From contig WHVA01000406.1 of assembly GCA_015179125.1 (NCBI GenBank), forward strand, positions 41,964 through 105,963: a DNA stretch of 64,000 nt, written 5' to 3'. Below are positions 9,309 through 21,508 of this stretch, in pieces (within the stretch, counting starts at the first letter, position 1; each line of letters opens with the position of its first letter). This stretch comes from Gautieria morchelliformis (taxonomy: Eukaryota > Basidiomycota > Agaricomycetes > Gomphales > Gomphaceae). Below the pieces are notes generated by a model. The model was given only the letters and a program-made list of their open reading frames with translations. It was not told where the DNA came from and searched no databases. Made by a program: the position numbers and the translations under genes.

Positions 9309-10165
9309 TTGGGATATGCTACACATGCCATTGGGACATGCTACACACACTATGCATGGGGACACGCACGCTATGCATGGAGACACATATGTTATGCATG
9401 GAGACATGCATGTTAGGCGTGAAGACATGCATGTTAGGCGTGAAGACATGCATGTTAGGCGTGGAGACATGCATGTTAGGCGTGGAGACATGCATGTTAG
9501 GCGTGGAGACATGCATGTTGTGCATGGGGACATGCATGCTATGCTTGGGGACATGCATGTTATGCATAGAGACACACATGTTATGCATGGGGACAAGCAT
9601 GCTATGCATGGGCACACACACACTATGCATGGGGATGTGCACACTATATGGTGGGATACACTATGCTTGGGGACATACTATGCTTGGGGACAGACACACT
9701 ATGCTTGGGGGACACGGTACAAACAAGAGACACACTACGCACACTATGCATGGGGAAAAACAAGGGACATTCTATACATGCTATCCTTGGGGGACATGTT
9801 ATGGATGGGGGACACACTTTGCACACTATACTTGAGGGAGAGGCTACACACACTATGTGTAGGGAGATGCTACACATGTGGACACGCTATGCATGGGGGG
9901 ACACACATGCTATAATTTAGGGACATGCTACATTTGGGGACACACTATGCACACTATACTTAGGGACATGTTACAAACAAGGGACACACTACACACACTA
10001 TACTTGAGGGACACACTATGCACACTATACTTGGGGACACAGTACATGTGGGGACATGCCACCTGTGAGGACAGGCTACATGTGAGGATGCGATATGTGT
10101 GAGGACAGATGAAGTGTGATGACAACTACAGGTGAGGACATGCTACACGTGAGGTAGGGGACACA
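9309..10165 (+). repeat. 21-bp minisatellite (type B), unit 4
   Basis: The array includes a homogeneous run (about 9410-9510) of GTTAGGCGTGGAGACATGCAT units, evidence of recent local expansion, within more diverged copies. Confidence 0.88.
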
Positions 10166-10197
10166 CAGACATGGGAGAAATGTGTAGAGTCATTACC

Positions 10198-10885
10198 TGT
10201 TATGTATTGGGCTAGGCTCTAAAAGGACTGCAGCTTCAACTTATATGTTGCACCCCCAACTATCATCCTAAGTATTTTGGATATTGGAGATCGGAAGTTG
10301 GAAGAGGTCAAGTATTATAACTGAAGAGGTAAGGGTTCAAGAATTAAGTGAAGTTGGATATCAGAAATCGAGTTGGAAGATGGAGGTCAGAGAGGCAGAG
10401 GCCTTGCAAGCACTTGCTGTGCTAAGAATAGGAAACAGTGCAAAGGGAGTCACATATTAAAGTTGATTATCTGATTGTAGAACAGAGGCATACGTGACTG
10501 GGTTTTATACAAAGAGCTGAGACAAGATGTCAGAAGGTAGAGAGGTAAGCAATTCCAGTGCAAGCGAAAGTAACTAGGATACATGGAGTAAGTAACTAAT
10601 GCAGAACAAGAGGAACTACCAGGGGGTGCAGGGTAGAACTAAGAACAATGGGCAAAAGAACAAGGGGTGTGTAGGTCTAATTGATAGCAAAACAAATGGA
10701 ACTTCTGATGATCCAGCCTTGCTGTGCTGACAGTTGAGTACGGAAGGCCGGTGAATAGAGGCATAGGGGGAAACATGTGAATAGGAAAGAGCAAGGGGAT
10801 CAAAAGGTCAAAGTGCGGATGTTGCGGAATAGAGTTGGAGGAGGTGTGGAGGTACTGGAGTTGGTCAACCAGTATGGTCATAACA
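10198..10885 (+). mobile_element. Solo LTR nested in unit 4
   Basis: TGTTATG...CATAACA, 688 bp, flanked by TTACC on both sides (10193-10197 and 10886-10890), at the same position as in units 3 and 5. It is longer than those copies because its 3' half follows the variant also seen in the fragment at 7623-7830. Confidence 0.82.
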
Positions 10886-11138
10886 TTACCTACCTTGGAA
10901 TGTGTTTGACTTATCCCAAGTTTGATTTACCCAAGGCGTTTGACCTTGCTGATGCGTTTGACCTTACCGAGGCGTTTGACTTGCACCCCCGCGCGAAGCG
11001 CGGGTATCCACCTAGTTCCTATAGGTGAAAGCGGCTCGGTGGGTTGTGGGCGTCGAGCTTATGTCAGCTTTTAGGTCATCAGTTTGTCAGCGGAGCGCGC
11101 GAGCGGCGCAGCCGCGAGCCAAGAACGCTGCGCAGCAT

Positions 11139-11271
11139 GGTCACGTGACCGTTTGCGTTCCAAATTAGGTCAGCGGCGAGAGAACGCTGCGCAGTGGTCA
11201 CGTGACCCGTTCGCGACCAGAGCGCGCATACGCGAGTGTGGTCCGTGCACGACACGCGCGCACGGTATAAA
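11139..11271 (+). promoter_or_regulatory. Double E-box plus TATA promoter of unit 5
   Basis: GGTCACGTGACC at 11139-11150 and 11196-11207; TATAAA at 11266-11271. Confidence 0.6.
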
Positions 11272-12326
11272 GGCCGAACGGTAAGGACATAACGCCAGGA
11301 ACCTGCCCAACCGGCGATTCCTCTGTCTGCTGTCCGCTATGTGCTCTGTGCCCTGTGCTCTGTGCTCTGCGCTGTCTGCTCTGTCCGCTGTCAGCTCTGT
11401 GCTCTGTCTGATCTGGGTGCTGTCTGCTGTCAGCTCTGTCTGCTGTCTCCTCCTTTAGCTGGCTGGCTGTCTATGGCTTTGGTTGGCTGACTATCTATTG
11501 GCTTGGCTGGCTATCTATTGGTAAGTAATATCTCTTTTTTAATGCATTCCAATGTATTTTATTTGATTTGTGTTTATAATTTTATTGGTTCCTTTTTTTT
11601 TATCATATTGCATTCACATGTGCTTTATATTTTTGTGATTTTTTTCGAAAATAGATTTAAATAAAATCCAAAGACTGCTGAAAAAAAAGTATTTTAATAT
11701 CAATATTTTTCAGGTTTTTTTCGAAAATAGACATCAATAAGTTCCCTCTAAAATTAATGAGATTCTGCTTTTAAATGTGGTTTGTTTTATTGTTTTATTT
11801 ACTGTAAAGCCACTTACCAGCCACTCCTCTCTGGCTATACTGGTGGCTGGCTTACTATGGCTTTGGCTGGGCTCTGGGTTTCTCTGTCAGTCTCTGGGCT
11901 TCTCTGGCTTTGGCTGGGCATTAATAACAGCTTCTGCTTCAATGTACTGTGCTTTTTTGACATTTTTTCGCAAATAGATATCAATAAATTATCCTGACTT
12001 TGTGAAAATTGACAACAGCTCCAGGTTAAATGTACAGTGCATTTTCTTGACATTTTTCGAAAAATAGATAATCCTAACTTTGCTAAAATTAATAACAGCT
12101 TCAGCTTACATGTACTGGACATTTTCTTGACATTTTTTCGAAAAATAGATAATCCTGACTTTGCTAAAAATTAATGACAGGAGCTGCTTAAATATAGATT
12201 CCTTGACTATTTTATTTATGTCTGTATATGTCACAAAATAGATATTGATACATGTCCCTGAGCTTGCTAAAAGTTAATAAGTAGTAACAGCCTCTGCTTG
12301 CTTCACTTTGAGGCCCTTGGGGATAT

Positions 12327-13250
12327 GCTACACATGCCATTGGGACATGCTATGCATGCTATACTTGAGGGGCATGCTACACACACTATGCATGGGGACA
12401 TGCATATGCGTGGAGACATGCATGGGATGCGACACACACGCTATGCTTGGGGACACGCATGCTATGTGTGGAGACACTCATGGTATGCATGGAGACACTC
12501 ATGTTATGCGTGGGGACACACACACTATGCTTGGGGACACGCACGCTATGCATGGAGACATGCATGTTATGCGTGGGGACACGCACACTATGCATGGAGA
12601 CATGCATGTTATGCGTGGGGACATGCACGCTATGCTTGGGGACACGCACACTATGCTTGGGGACACCCATGTTATGCGTGGAGACACACACACTATACTT
12701 GGGGACACTCATGTTATGCGTGGAGACACGCATGTTATGCATGGGGACACACATGCTATGCATGGGGATGTGCACACTATATGTGGGGACACACTATGCT
12801 TGGGGGACATGGTACAAACAAGGGACACACTACAGGGGAAAACACTACAAACAAGGGACATTCTACACAAGCTATACTTGGGGGACACGCTACACACACT
12901 ACATGTAGGGACATGCTAGACATGTGGACACGCTATGCATGGGGGACACACATGCTATAATTTAGGGACACGCTATGTTTGGGCACATGCTACAAACCAG
13001 GGACATGCTACACACAGAATACTTGAGGGACATGTTATGCATGTGGGACATGCCATGCACACTGTACTGCATGTGGGGACACACTACATATGGAGACATG
13101 CTACATGTGGAGACACACTACGCACACTATGCTTTGGGACACACTACGTGTGGGGACATGCCACATGTGAGGATGCAATACGTGTGAGGACAGATAAAGT
13201 GTGATGACACACTACAGGCAAGGACACACTACATGTGAGGTAGGGGACAT
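12327..13250 (+). repeat. 21-bp minisatellite (type B), unit 5
   Basis: Roughly 20 well-preserved GGGGACACGCATGTTATGCGT-type units (12400-12780) are followed by more diverged, irregular GGGACA-based repeats to 13250. Confidence 0.88.
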
Positions 13251-13282
13251 GAGACATGGGAGAAATGTGTAGAGTCATTACC

Positions 13283-13923
13283 TGTTATGTATCAGGTTTG
13301 GATCTAAAAGGACTGCAGCTCCAACTTATATGTTGCACCCCCAACTATCATCCTAAGTATTTTGGAGATCTGAGATTGGAAGTTGGAAGAGGTTGAGTAT
13401 TGTAACTGAAGTAGTAAGGGTTCAAGAATTGAGTTAAGTTGGATATGAGAAATCAAGTTGGAAGACGGAGGTCAGAGAGACAGAGGCCTTGCAGGTCTAA
13501 GAACCGGAGACAGTGTAAAGGGAGTGACATATCAAAGTCGATTATCTGATTGCTGAACAGAGGCACACATGACTGGGTTTTATACAAAGAGCTGAGACAA
13601 CATGTCAGAAGGTAGAGGTAAGCAATTCCAGTGCAAGTAACTAGAATAAAAGTACCTAATGCGAAACAAGAGGAACTACAAGGGGGTGCAGTGTAGAACT
13701 AAGAACAATAGGCAAAAGACCAAGGGTCTAATTGGTAGCGGAACAAATGGAACTCCTGACGCTCTGGACTTGCTGTGCTGAGGGTCAAGTATGGAATGCT
13801 GGTGAAAAGAGTCATTAGGGGAAATATGTGAAGAACAAGGGGATCACAAGGTTGAAGTGCAGACATTGTGGAATAGAGTCAGAGGTGCGGGGGTACCGGA
13901 GTTGGTTGAGCATGGTCATAACA
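13283..13923 (+). mobile_element. Solo LTR nested in unit 5
   Basis: TGTTATG...CATAACA, 641 bp, flanked by TTACC. It has the same length as the copy at 6801-7441 and is nearly identical by eye. Confidence 0.85.
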
Positions 13924-15441
13924 TTACCTACCTTGATGTGTTATTTAGAGTTACTTTCAATCAATAAGAAGGGTTTTACTTATCTGAATGAAATTTTCTT
14001 ATCCGAATGTGTTTGACTTATCCCAAGTTTGATTCACCCAATGCGTTTGACCTTACCGATGCATTTGACTTGCACCCCCATGTGAAGTGTGGGTACCCAC
14101 CTAGGGAATTGATAGCGGAACAAATGGAACTCCTGATGCTCCGGAATTGCTATGTTAAGGGTTAAGTAAGGAAGGCTGGTGAATAGAGTCATAAGGGGAA
14201 GTATGTGAATAGGAAAGAACAAGGAGATCAAAAGGTTGAAGTGTGGACATTGCGGAATAGAGTCAGAGGAGGTGCAGAGGTACCAGAGTTGGTCAAGCAG
14301 CATGGTCATAACATTACCTACCTCAATGTGTTACTTAGAGCTACTTTTAATCAATAAGATGCATTTTACTTATCTGAATGTGTTTGACTTATCCCAAGTT
14401 TGATTTACCCAAGGTGTTTGACTTTGCTGATGTGTTTGACCTTACCGAGGCGTTTGACTTGCACCCCCGCGCGAAGCGCGGGTATCCACCTAGTCTAAGA
14501 GTTAAACGCGCTCAGTGGGTGGTTGTGGGTGTCGCTTATGTCAGGTTTTAGGTCAGCATTGGTCAGCTGGCCAATCGGACACGAGCCCTAGGCCCCTGGC
14601 CCAGGCCAGACCATTGACGCTGCGCAGCAGCGTTCCAGGTCACATGACCGGTTCACGCGACCATACGAGGGTGGTCCGTGCACGACCCTTCGCTTTGTAT
14701 AAAGAGAGCGATGCTGCAGAACCGCACTCCCCACTGGTGTCCTCCTGTGTTCTGGCTGTGGTGGGCTTCCTACTTCTTTGGCTGGGGTCTTGGTGTCTTT
14801 CTGTGTGTCTCTGGATGTCTCTGGGCTTCTTTGGCTGTGAATTGACACCAGCTTCTGCTTCAATGTCCTGTATATTTTTTGATATTTTTTCGCAAATTGC
14901 TATCAATACACCTAACTTGCTAACCTTAATAATAGCCAACTTAAATATCCTGTACATTTTTTTCATATTTTTTCGCAAATAGCTATCAATAAACCTAACT
15001 TGGTAACCTTAACAATAGCCAACTTACATATCCTGTACATTTTTGGATATTTTTTCGCAAATAGACATCAATAAATCAAACTTGCTAACCTCAATAACAG
15101 CCACCTTAACTATCCTGTAATTCTTTTGACATTTTTTCGCAAATGGATATCAATAACTTATACTGACTTTGCTCAAGTTGATAACAACTTCTGTTTTAAT
15201 GTAGTGTGTTTTTTTATCTTTTTTTTGAAAAATAAATATAGATATCAATGAATTATCCTGACTTTGCTAAAATTAATACCAGCTTCAGGTTAAACGTACT
15301 GTACATTTTTTGACATTTTTTCAAAGGCAGATATCAATAAATTATCCTGACTTTGCTAAAATTAATAAGAACAGCTGCTTAAATGTGGTTTCTTTTCCTA
15401 TTTTATATATGTCACAAAATAGATACTAATACATGTCCCTG

Positions 15442-15955
15442 ATATGTGTGAGGACACGCTACCTGTGGGGACACGTTACCTGTGAGGACATGCTACGTTT
15501 GGGGAAACGCTACCTGTGAGGACACGTTACGTGTGGGGACACGCTACCTGTGAGGACACGCTACCTGTGGGGACATGCTACCTGTGAGGACACGCTACCT
15601 GTGAGGACGCGCTACCTGTGAGGACACGCTACCTGTGAGGACACGCTACCTGTGAGGACACGCTACCTGTGAGGACACGCTACCTGTGAGGACACGCTAC
15701 CTGTGAGGACATGCTACCTGTGAGGACACGCTACCTGTGAGGACACGCTACCTGTGAGGACACGTTACGTGTGAGGTCATGTTACGTGTGAGGACACACT
15801 ACCTGTGAGGACACGTTACGTGTGGGGACATGCTACCTGTGAGGACACGCTACCTGTGGGGACACGTTACCTGTGAGGGCACGCTACGTTTGGGGACACG
15901 CTACCTGTGCGGACATGCTACCTGTGAGGACACGTTACGTGTGAGGACATGCTAT
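15442..15955 (+). repeat. 17-bp minisatellite (type A), unit 6
   Basis: About 30 copies, with a homogeneous run of GAGGACACGCTACCTGT (15540-15760). Confidence 0.9.
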
Positions 15956-16281
15956 CCAACTGCACTTTGGGTCTTCCCCCATTTCTGATTTTGGCATTGT
16001 TTCTGGTTCTGTGAGTGTCACCAGAGGATCAGCTGGCATATCGATGTAACCACATTGTCAAAATTCAGGATCCCCAAGGTCACTATTGGATCTATTTCAC
16101 AATGCACAAGCTTTGAAACCTGTGGATTGTGACAATAGGCGCAATCTTATAATCTCTGATGATTCAGTCAAGACCATTACCACTTTCATGTCTAGAGTCG
16201 CTGGGAGGGTCATCCCAGAGGTCGAGAGAGAGCTCTGCATGTTGGCTGTTCTATGGGTGCATACATGATTCATGATACTAT
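15956..16281 (+). pseudogene. Conserved ORF fragment, unit 6 copy
   Basis: Same block as at 4306-4634. The ISDDSVKTITTFMSRVAG segment is kept, but a 1-bp deletion near the TGTTGGCTG stretch shifts the C-terminal reading frame relative to the other copies. Confidence 0.45.
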
Positions 16282-16534
16282 ATGATCAGGGATATATTTT
16301 GCATGATCCTATTTACCCCAATGCACTTGACCTCACTGATTCACTTGACCTTATTGATGCATTTGACCTTACCAAGGCACTTGACCTACACCCCCGCGCG
16401 AAGCGCGGGTACCCACCTAGTATTACACTATATGAAAACAGCTCGGTGGGTTGTGGGTGTCGAGCTTATGTCAGGTTTTAGGTCATCAATTTGTCAGCGG
16501 CATGCGAGCGGCGCAGCCGCAAGCTGCGCAGCAT

Positions 16535-16685
16535 GGTCACGTGACCGTTTGCGTTCCAAATTAGGTCAGCGGCGAGCGGCGCAGCCGCGAGCATAGAACG
16601 CTGCGCAGCGGTCACGTGACCCGTTCGAGACCAGAGCGCGCATACGCGAGTGTGGTCCGTGCACGACACGCGCGCACGGTATAAA
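16535..16685 (+). promoter_or_regulatory. Double E-box plus TATA promoter of unit 7
   Basis: GGTCACGTGACC at 16535-16546 and 16610-16621; TATAAA at 16680-16685. Confidence 0.6.
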
Positions 16686-17796
16686 GGCCGAACGGTAAGG
16701 ACATAACGCCAGGAACCTGCCCAACCGGCGATTCCTCTGTCTGCTGTCTGCTATGTGCTCTGTCTGCTCTGTGCTCTGTGCTCTGTGCTCTGTGCTGTCT
16801 GCTCTGTGCTCTGTGCTCTGTCCGCTGTCTGCTCTGTGCTCTGTCTGCTCTGGGTGCTGTCTGCTGTCAGCTCTGTCTGCTGTCAGCTCTGTCTGCTGTC
16901 AGCTCTGTCTGCTGTCAGCTCTGTCTGCTGTCACCTCCTCTAGCTGGCTGGCTGGCTATTGCTTTGGCTGGCTGGCTATCTATTGGTAGGTAATATCTTT
17001 TTGTTAATGCATTGCCATGTATTTTATTTTATTTGTGTTGGTAATTTTATTGGTTCCTTTTTTTTTTTCATCATATAGTATTGTCACATGTGCATTATAT
17101 TTTTGTGATTTTTTTCGAAATTAGATTTAAATAACATCCCAAGACTGCTGAAAAAAAATGTTTTAATATCAATAGTTTTTGGGTTTTTTTCGAAAATAGA
17201 CATCAATAAGTTTCCTCTAAAATTAATGACAATATGTTCTACATTTAAATGTGGTTTGTTTTATTGTTTTATTTACTGTAAAGCTGCTTACCAGCCACTC
17301 CTCTCTGGCTATACTGGTGGCTGGCTTACTATGGCTTTGGCTGGGCTCTGGGTTTCTCTGTCAGTCTCTGGGCTTCTCTGGCTTTGGCTGGGCATTAATC
17401 ACAGCTTCTGCTTCAATGTACTGTACTTTTTTGACATTTTTTCGCAGATAGATATCAATAAATTATCCTGACTTTGTGAAGATTGACAACAGCTCCAGGT
17501 TAAATGTACAGTGCATTTTTTTGACATTTTTCGAAAAATAGATAGTCCTAACTTTGCTAAAATTAATAACAGCTTCAGCTTACATGTACTGGACATTTTC
17601 TTGACATTTTTTCACAAAATAGATAATCCTGACTTTGCTAAAAATTAATGACAGCAGCTGCTTAAATATGGTTTCCTTGACTATTTTATTTATGTCTGTA
17701 TATGTCACAAAATAGATATTGATACATGTCCCTGAGTTTGCTAAAAGTTAATAAGTAGTAACAGCCTCTGCTTGCTTCACTTTGAGGCCCTTGGGG

Positions 17797-18217
17797 ATAT
17801 GCTACACATGCTATACTTGAGGGGCATGCTACACACACTATGCATGGGGACACGCATGTTCTGCGTGGAGACATGCATGTTATGTGTGGAGACATGCACG
17901 CTATGCTTGGGGACATGCATGCTGTGTGTGGAGACACATGTTATGCATGGGGACACACACGCTATGCTTGGGGACATGCATGCTATGCATGGTGACACAC
18001 ATGTTATGCTTGGAGACACACATTTTTTGCATGGGGACATGCACCCTATGCTTGGGGACATGCATGCCACATGTGGGGACACACTATCCTTGGGGACAGA
18101 CAGGCTATGCATGGGGACACACATGCTATGCGTGGAGACACACATGTTATGCGTGGGGACAAGCATGCTATCCATGGGGACATACACGCTATGCTTGGGG
18201 ACACGCATGTTATGCGT
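17797..18217 (+). repeat. 21-bp minisatellite (type B), unit 7
   Basis: About 19 copies ending abruptly at TTATGCGTGG, where LTR-derived sequence begins, indicating a deletion junction. Confidence 0.85.
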
Positions 18218-18363
18218 GGTAAGCAATTCCAGTGCAAGCAAAAGTAACTAGGATAAATGGAGTAAGTAACTAATACCAAACAAGAGGAACTACAAGGGGG
18301 TGCCGGGTAGAACTAAGAACAATCAATAGGCAAAAGAACAAGGGGAATGTGGGTCTAATTGTT

Positions 18364-19081
18364 TGTTACGTATTGGAATTCCCAGAGGTCGGAACTGGAA
18401 AGGACAACGGCTTCAACTTATGTGTTGCGCCCCTGATGAACTACCGTCCTAAGTATTTCGGGATTGACTTGCGGATATCGGAGAAGGCAGAAGTCAGGAA
18501 CAGAGTACTGAGAGTCGAGGGTTGAGGGTTGGAGAACAAAGGTCGGAAGAGGTGGAAGAGGCGGAGGACAGAGGGTTGAGAGCGGAAGGAGACAAGACTA
18601 GCAAAACTCACTGTGCTAAGAACAGGAGACAGTGCGAAGGGAATCACATATCGAAGTTGATTATCTGATTGCAGGAACGGAGACATACATGAGGGGGGTT
18701 TATACAAAGAGCTGAAGCAACAGGTAATGGTATGGTACTAAGCAAATTCTGGAGAGTGCAGGAATCAGATAGACATACGGGGCAAGTAACTAATGCGGAA
18801 CAATGGGATGACAAGGGGGGTGCAGGGTAGGGTAAGTAAAATGGCAAAGAACAAGGCGAGTAAGTACAATAGGCCTTGGAAGAAACGGAATTACGGAAAT
18901 GGTATCTTGCTGTATTCAGGGTCGAGTACGGGGGCCAGTATCTGGAGGTGGCCAGGGGTACTGAAATCACAAGGGTCGAGGTAGAGGGTTGCAGATGGTG
19001 CGGATGTTGTGGAATAGAGTCGGAGGTGGTGCGGAGGATATGCGGATATGGCGGAGATGGTTGAGCGGAACAGTCGTAACA
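18364..19081 (+). mobile_element. Solo LTR (TGTTACG...CGTAACA) nested in an older LTR of unit 7
   Basis: A 718-bp segment with 7-bp inverted termini TGTTACG/CGTAACA lies inside remnants of the TGTTATG-type LTR. Flanks are TTGTT (18359-18363) and TTGAT (19082-19086), a 5-bp target duplication with one mismatch. The uninterrupted sequence (CTAATTGATAGTGG) is seen near 24094, which confirms the insertion. Confidence 0.8.
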
Positions 19082-19462
19082 TTGATAGTGGAACAAATGG
19101 ATCTCCTGATGCTCTGGACTTGCTATGCTAAGGGTCAAGTAGGGAAGGCCGGTGAATAGAGTCAAAAGGGGAAGTATGTGAATAGTAAAGAACAAGGGGA
19201 TCAAAAGGTCAAAGTGTGGACATTGCGGAATAGAGCCAGAGGAGGCATGGAGGTACCAGAGTTGGTCGAGCAGCATGGTCATAACATTACCTACCTTCAA
19301 TCAATAAGATGTGTTTTACTTATCCCAAGTTTGATTTACCCAAGGCATTTGACCTTGCTGATGCGTTTGACCTTACCGAGGCGTTTGACTTGCACCCCCG
19401 CGCGAAGCGCGGGTATCCACCTAGTCTAAGAGTTAAACGAGCACGGTGGGTTGTGGGCGCAA

Positions 19463-19499
19463 CGCTGACAAATAATGTTACGTAAAAATTAGGTCAGCG
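19463..19499 (+). other. Origin-like stem-loop with TAATGTTAC, unit 8
   Basis: CGCTGAC (19463-19469) pairs perfectly with GTCAGCG (19493-19499). The 23-nt loop contains TAATGTTAC at 19473-19481. Confidence 0.6.
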
Positions 19500-19573
19500 G
19501 AGCGAGCGGCGCAGCCGCGAGCCCTAGGCCCCTGGCCCAGGCCAGACCATTGACGCTGCACAGCAGCGTCCCA

Positions 19574-19648
19574 GGTCACGTGACCCGTTCGTGTTCGTCG
19601 CAACCATATGCGAGGGTGGTCCGTGCACGACCCTTCGCTCGGTATAAA
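19574..19648 (+). promoter_or_regulatory. E-box plus TATA promoter of unit 8
   Basis: GGTCACGTGACC at 19574-19585 and TATAAA at 19643-19648. Confidence 0.6.
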
Positions 19649-20283
19649 GAGAGCGATGCTCCAGCACCGCACTCCCCACTGGTGTCCTCCTGTGTTCTGG
19701 CTGTGGTGGGCTTACTACTGCTTTGGCTGGGGTCTTGGTGTCTTTCTGTTGGTCTCAGTGTGTCTCTGGGTGTCTTTCTGTGTGTCTCTGGGTGTCTTTC
19801 TGCGTGTCTCTGGGTGTCTCTGGGCTTCTTTGGCTGTAAATTGACACTAGCTTCTGCTTCAATGTCCTGTATATTTTTGATATTTTTTCGCAAATTGCTA
19901 TCAATACACCTAACTTGCTAACCTTAATAATAGCCAACTTAAATATCCTGTACATTTTTTTGATATTTTTTCGCAAATAGAAATCAATAAATCTAACTTC
20001 CTAACCTTAATAACAGCCAACTTAAATATCCTGTACATTTTTTGATATTTTTTCGCAAATAGATATCAATAACTTATTCTGACTTTGCTAAAGTTAATAA
20101 CAACTTCTGTTTTAATGTAGTGTGTTTTTTTTTGATCTTTTTTCAAAAAATAAATATAGATATCAATGAATTATCCTGACTTTGCTAAAATTAATGACAA
20201 CAGCTGCTTAAATGTGGTTTCTTTTGCTATTTTATTTATGTCTATATATGTCACAACATAGATACTGATACATGTCCCTTATA

Positions 20284-20940
20284 TGTGTGAGGACACGCTA
20301 CCTGTGGGGACACATTACATGTGAGGACACGTTATGTGTGAGGACACGCTACCTGTGGGGACACGTTACGTGTGGGGACACATTACATGTGGGGACATGC
20401 TACCTGTGAGGCCATGCTACCTGTGGGGACACGCTACCTGTGAGGCCATGCTACCTGTGGGGACACGCTACCTGTGGGGACACGTTACATGTTGGGACAT
20501 GCTACCTGTGAGGACACGTTACGTGTGGGGACATGTTATGTGGGGGGACAACCTGTGAGGACACGTTACGTGTGGGGACACGCTACCTGTGAGGACATGT
20601 TACGTGTGAGGACATGCTACCGGTGGGGACACGTTACGTGTGGGGACACGCTACCAGTGGGGACACGCTACCGGTGGGGACACGCTACCTGTGGGGACAC
20701 GCTACCTGTGGGGACACGTTACGTGTGGGGACACATTACATGTGGGGACATGCTACCTGTGAGGACATGCTACCTGTGGGGACACGCTACCTGTGGGGAC
20801 AGGTTACATGTTGGGACATGCTACCTGTGAGGACACGTTACGTGTGTGGACACGCTACCTGTGAGGACATGTTACGTGTGGGGACACGCTGCCTGTGAGG
20901 ACACGCTACCTGTGAGGACACATTACGTGTGAGGACATGC
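20284..20940 (+). repeat. 17-bp minisatellite (type A), unit 8
   Basis: About 38 degenerate copies of GGGGACACGCTACCTGT-like units. Confidence 0.9.
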
Positions 20941-21276
20941 TATCCAACTGCACTTTGGGTCTTCCCCCATTTCTGATTTTGGTATTGTTTCTGGTTCTGT
21001 GAGAGTGTCACTGGAGGATCAGCTGGCATATCGATATAACCACATTCTCAAAATTCAGGGTCCCCAAAATCACTATTGGATCTATCTCACAATACACGAG
21101 CTTTGAAACCTGTGGATTATGACAATAGGCGCAATCTTATAATCTCTGATGATTCAGTCAAGACTATTACCACTTTCATGTCTAGAGTCGCTGGGAGCCC
21201 CCCCCCAGAGGTCGAGAGAGAGTTCTGCATGTTCGGCTGTTCCATGGGTGCATATATGATTCATGATACTATATGA
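20941..21276 (+). pseudogene. Conserved ORF fragment, unit 8 copy
   Basis: The same block as in unit 2 with the C-terminal 66-codon segment intact. A run of nine C residues (about 21199-21207) replaces the CCCATCC found in sister copies. Confidence 0.45.
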
Positions 21277-21430
21277 TCAGGGATATATTGTGCATGATCC
21301 TATTTACCCCAATGCACTTGACCTTACTGATGCATTTGACCTTACCAAGGTGCTTGACCTACACCCCCGCGCAAAGCGCGGGTACCCACCTAGTCCTATA
21401 GGTTAAAGCAGCTCGGTGGGAGGTTGTGGG

Positions 21431-21473
21431 CGCCGCTGACAAATAATATTACGTAAATATTAGGTCAGCGGCG
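21431..21473 (+). other. Origin-like stem-loop with TAATATTAC, unit 9
   Basis: CGCCGCTGAC (21431-21440) and GTCAGCGGCG (21464-21473) form a perfect 10-bp stem. The 23-nt loop contains the exact nonamer TAATATTAC at 21444-21452. This is the geometry of a geminivirus/CRESS-DNA origin (stem-loop with the HUH nick-site nonamer in the loop). Confidence 0.7.
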
Positions 21474-21508
21474 AGCAGCGCAGCCGCGAGCAATGAATGC
21501 TGTGCAGC

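Larger units (their letters stand above)
8137..11015 (+). mobile_element. Non-autonomous Helitron unit 4 (type B)
   Basis: The unit starts TTACACTATATGAAAG after CTAG at 8136 and ends with a perfect hairpin and CTAG at 11012-11015. It has the origin-like stem-loop with TAATATTAT, one GGTCACGTGACC, TATATAAA, a CT-rich tract, AT-rich repeats (8540-9270), a 21-bp minisatellite (9309-10165) and a nested LTR (10198-10885). A GGTAAGTAAT splice-donor-like sequence follows the TGGCTTTCTATT tract near 8534. Confidence 0.85.
11016..14493 (+). mobile_element. Non-autonomous Helitron unit 5 (type B, compound 3' end)
   Basis: The unit starts TTCCTATAGG after CTAG at 11015. It has two GGTCACGTGACC sites, TATA at 11266, a CT-rich tract, AT-rich repeats (about 11540-12290), a minisatellite (12327-13250) and a nested LTR (13283-13923). 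A decayed hairpin with CTAG at 14101-14104 is followed by a second 3' segment (14105-14493) with an LTR fragment ending at 14313 and a perfect hairpin. This matches unit 3, so units 3 and 5 probably share a recent ancestor. No TAATATTAC stem-loop is visible in its leader. Confidence 0.8.
14494..16420 (+). mobile_element. Non-autonomous Helitron unit 6 (type A)
   Basis: The unit starts TCTAAGAG directly after CTAG at 14493 and ends with a perfect hairpin and CTAG at 16417-16420. It has the type A leader (E-box mutated to CACATG), TATAAA at 14698-14703, AT-rich ~90-bp repeats (14860-15430), a short 17-bp minisatellite and the conserved ORF fragment (15956-16281). Confidence 0.85.
16421..19424 (+). 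mobile_element. Non-autonomous Helitron unit 7 (type B)
   Basis: The unit starts TATTACACTATATG after CTAG at 16420 and ends with a hairpin and CTAG at 19421-19424. It has two GGTCACGTGACC sites, TATA at 16680, an expanded CTGTCTGCTGTCAGCT tract (16735-16930), AT-rich repeats and a truncated minisatellite (17797-18217). The minisatellite is joined directly to internal LTR sequence (18218-18358), which carries a second, different solo LTR. Confidence 0.82.
19425..21393 (+). mobile_element. Non-autonomous Helitron unit 8 (type A)
   Basis: The unit starts TCTAAGAG directly after CTAG at 19424 and ends with hairpin and CTAG at 21390-21393. It contains a TAATGTTAC stem-loop, the promoter, a TGTCTCTGGGTGTCTTTCTG tract, AT-rich repeats (19855-20270), a 17-bp minisatellite (20284-20940) and the conserved ORF fragment (20941-21276). 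Confidence 0.86.

Noticed and set aside
11777-11977. Short hydrophobic frame (about 60 codons, Leu/Trp-rich) recurring in type B units
   Set aside because: It translates the CTTTGGCTGGGCTCTGGG tract. Frame and start are not conserved between units, so chance is more likely than a small membrane protein.
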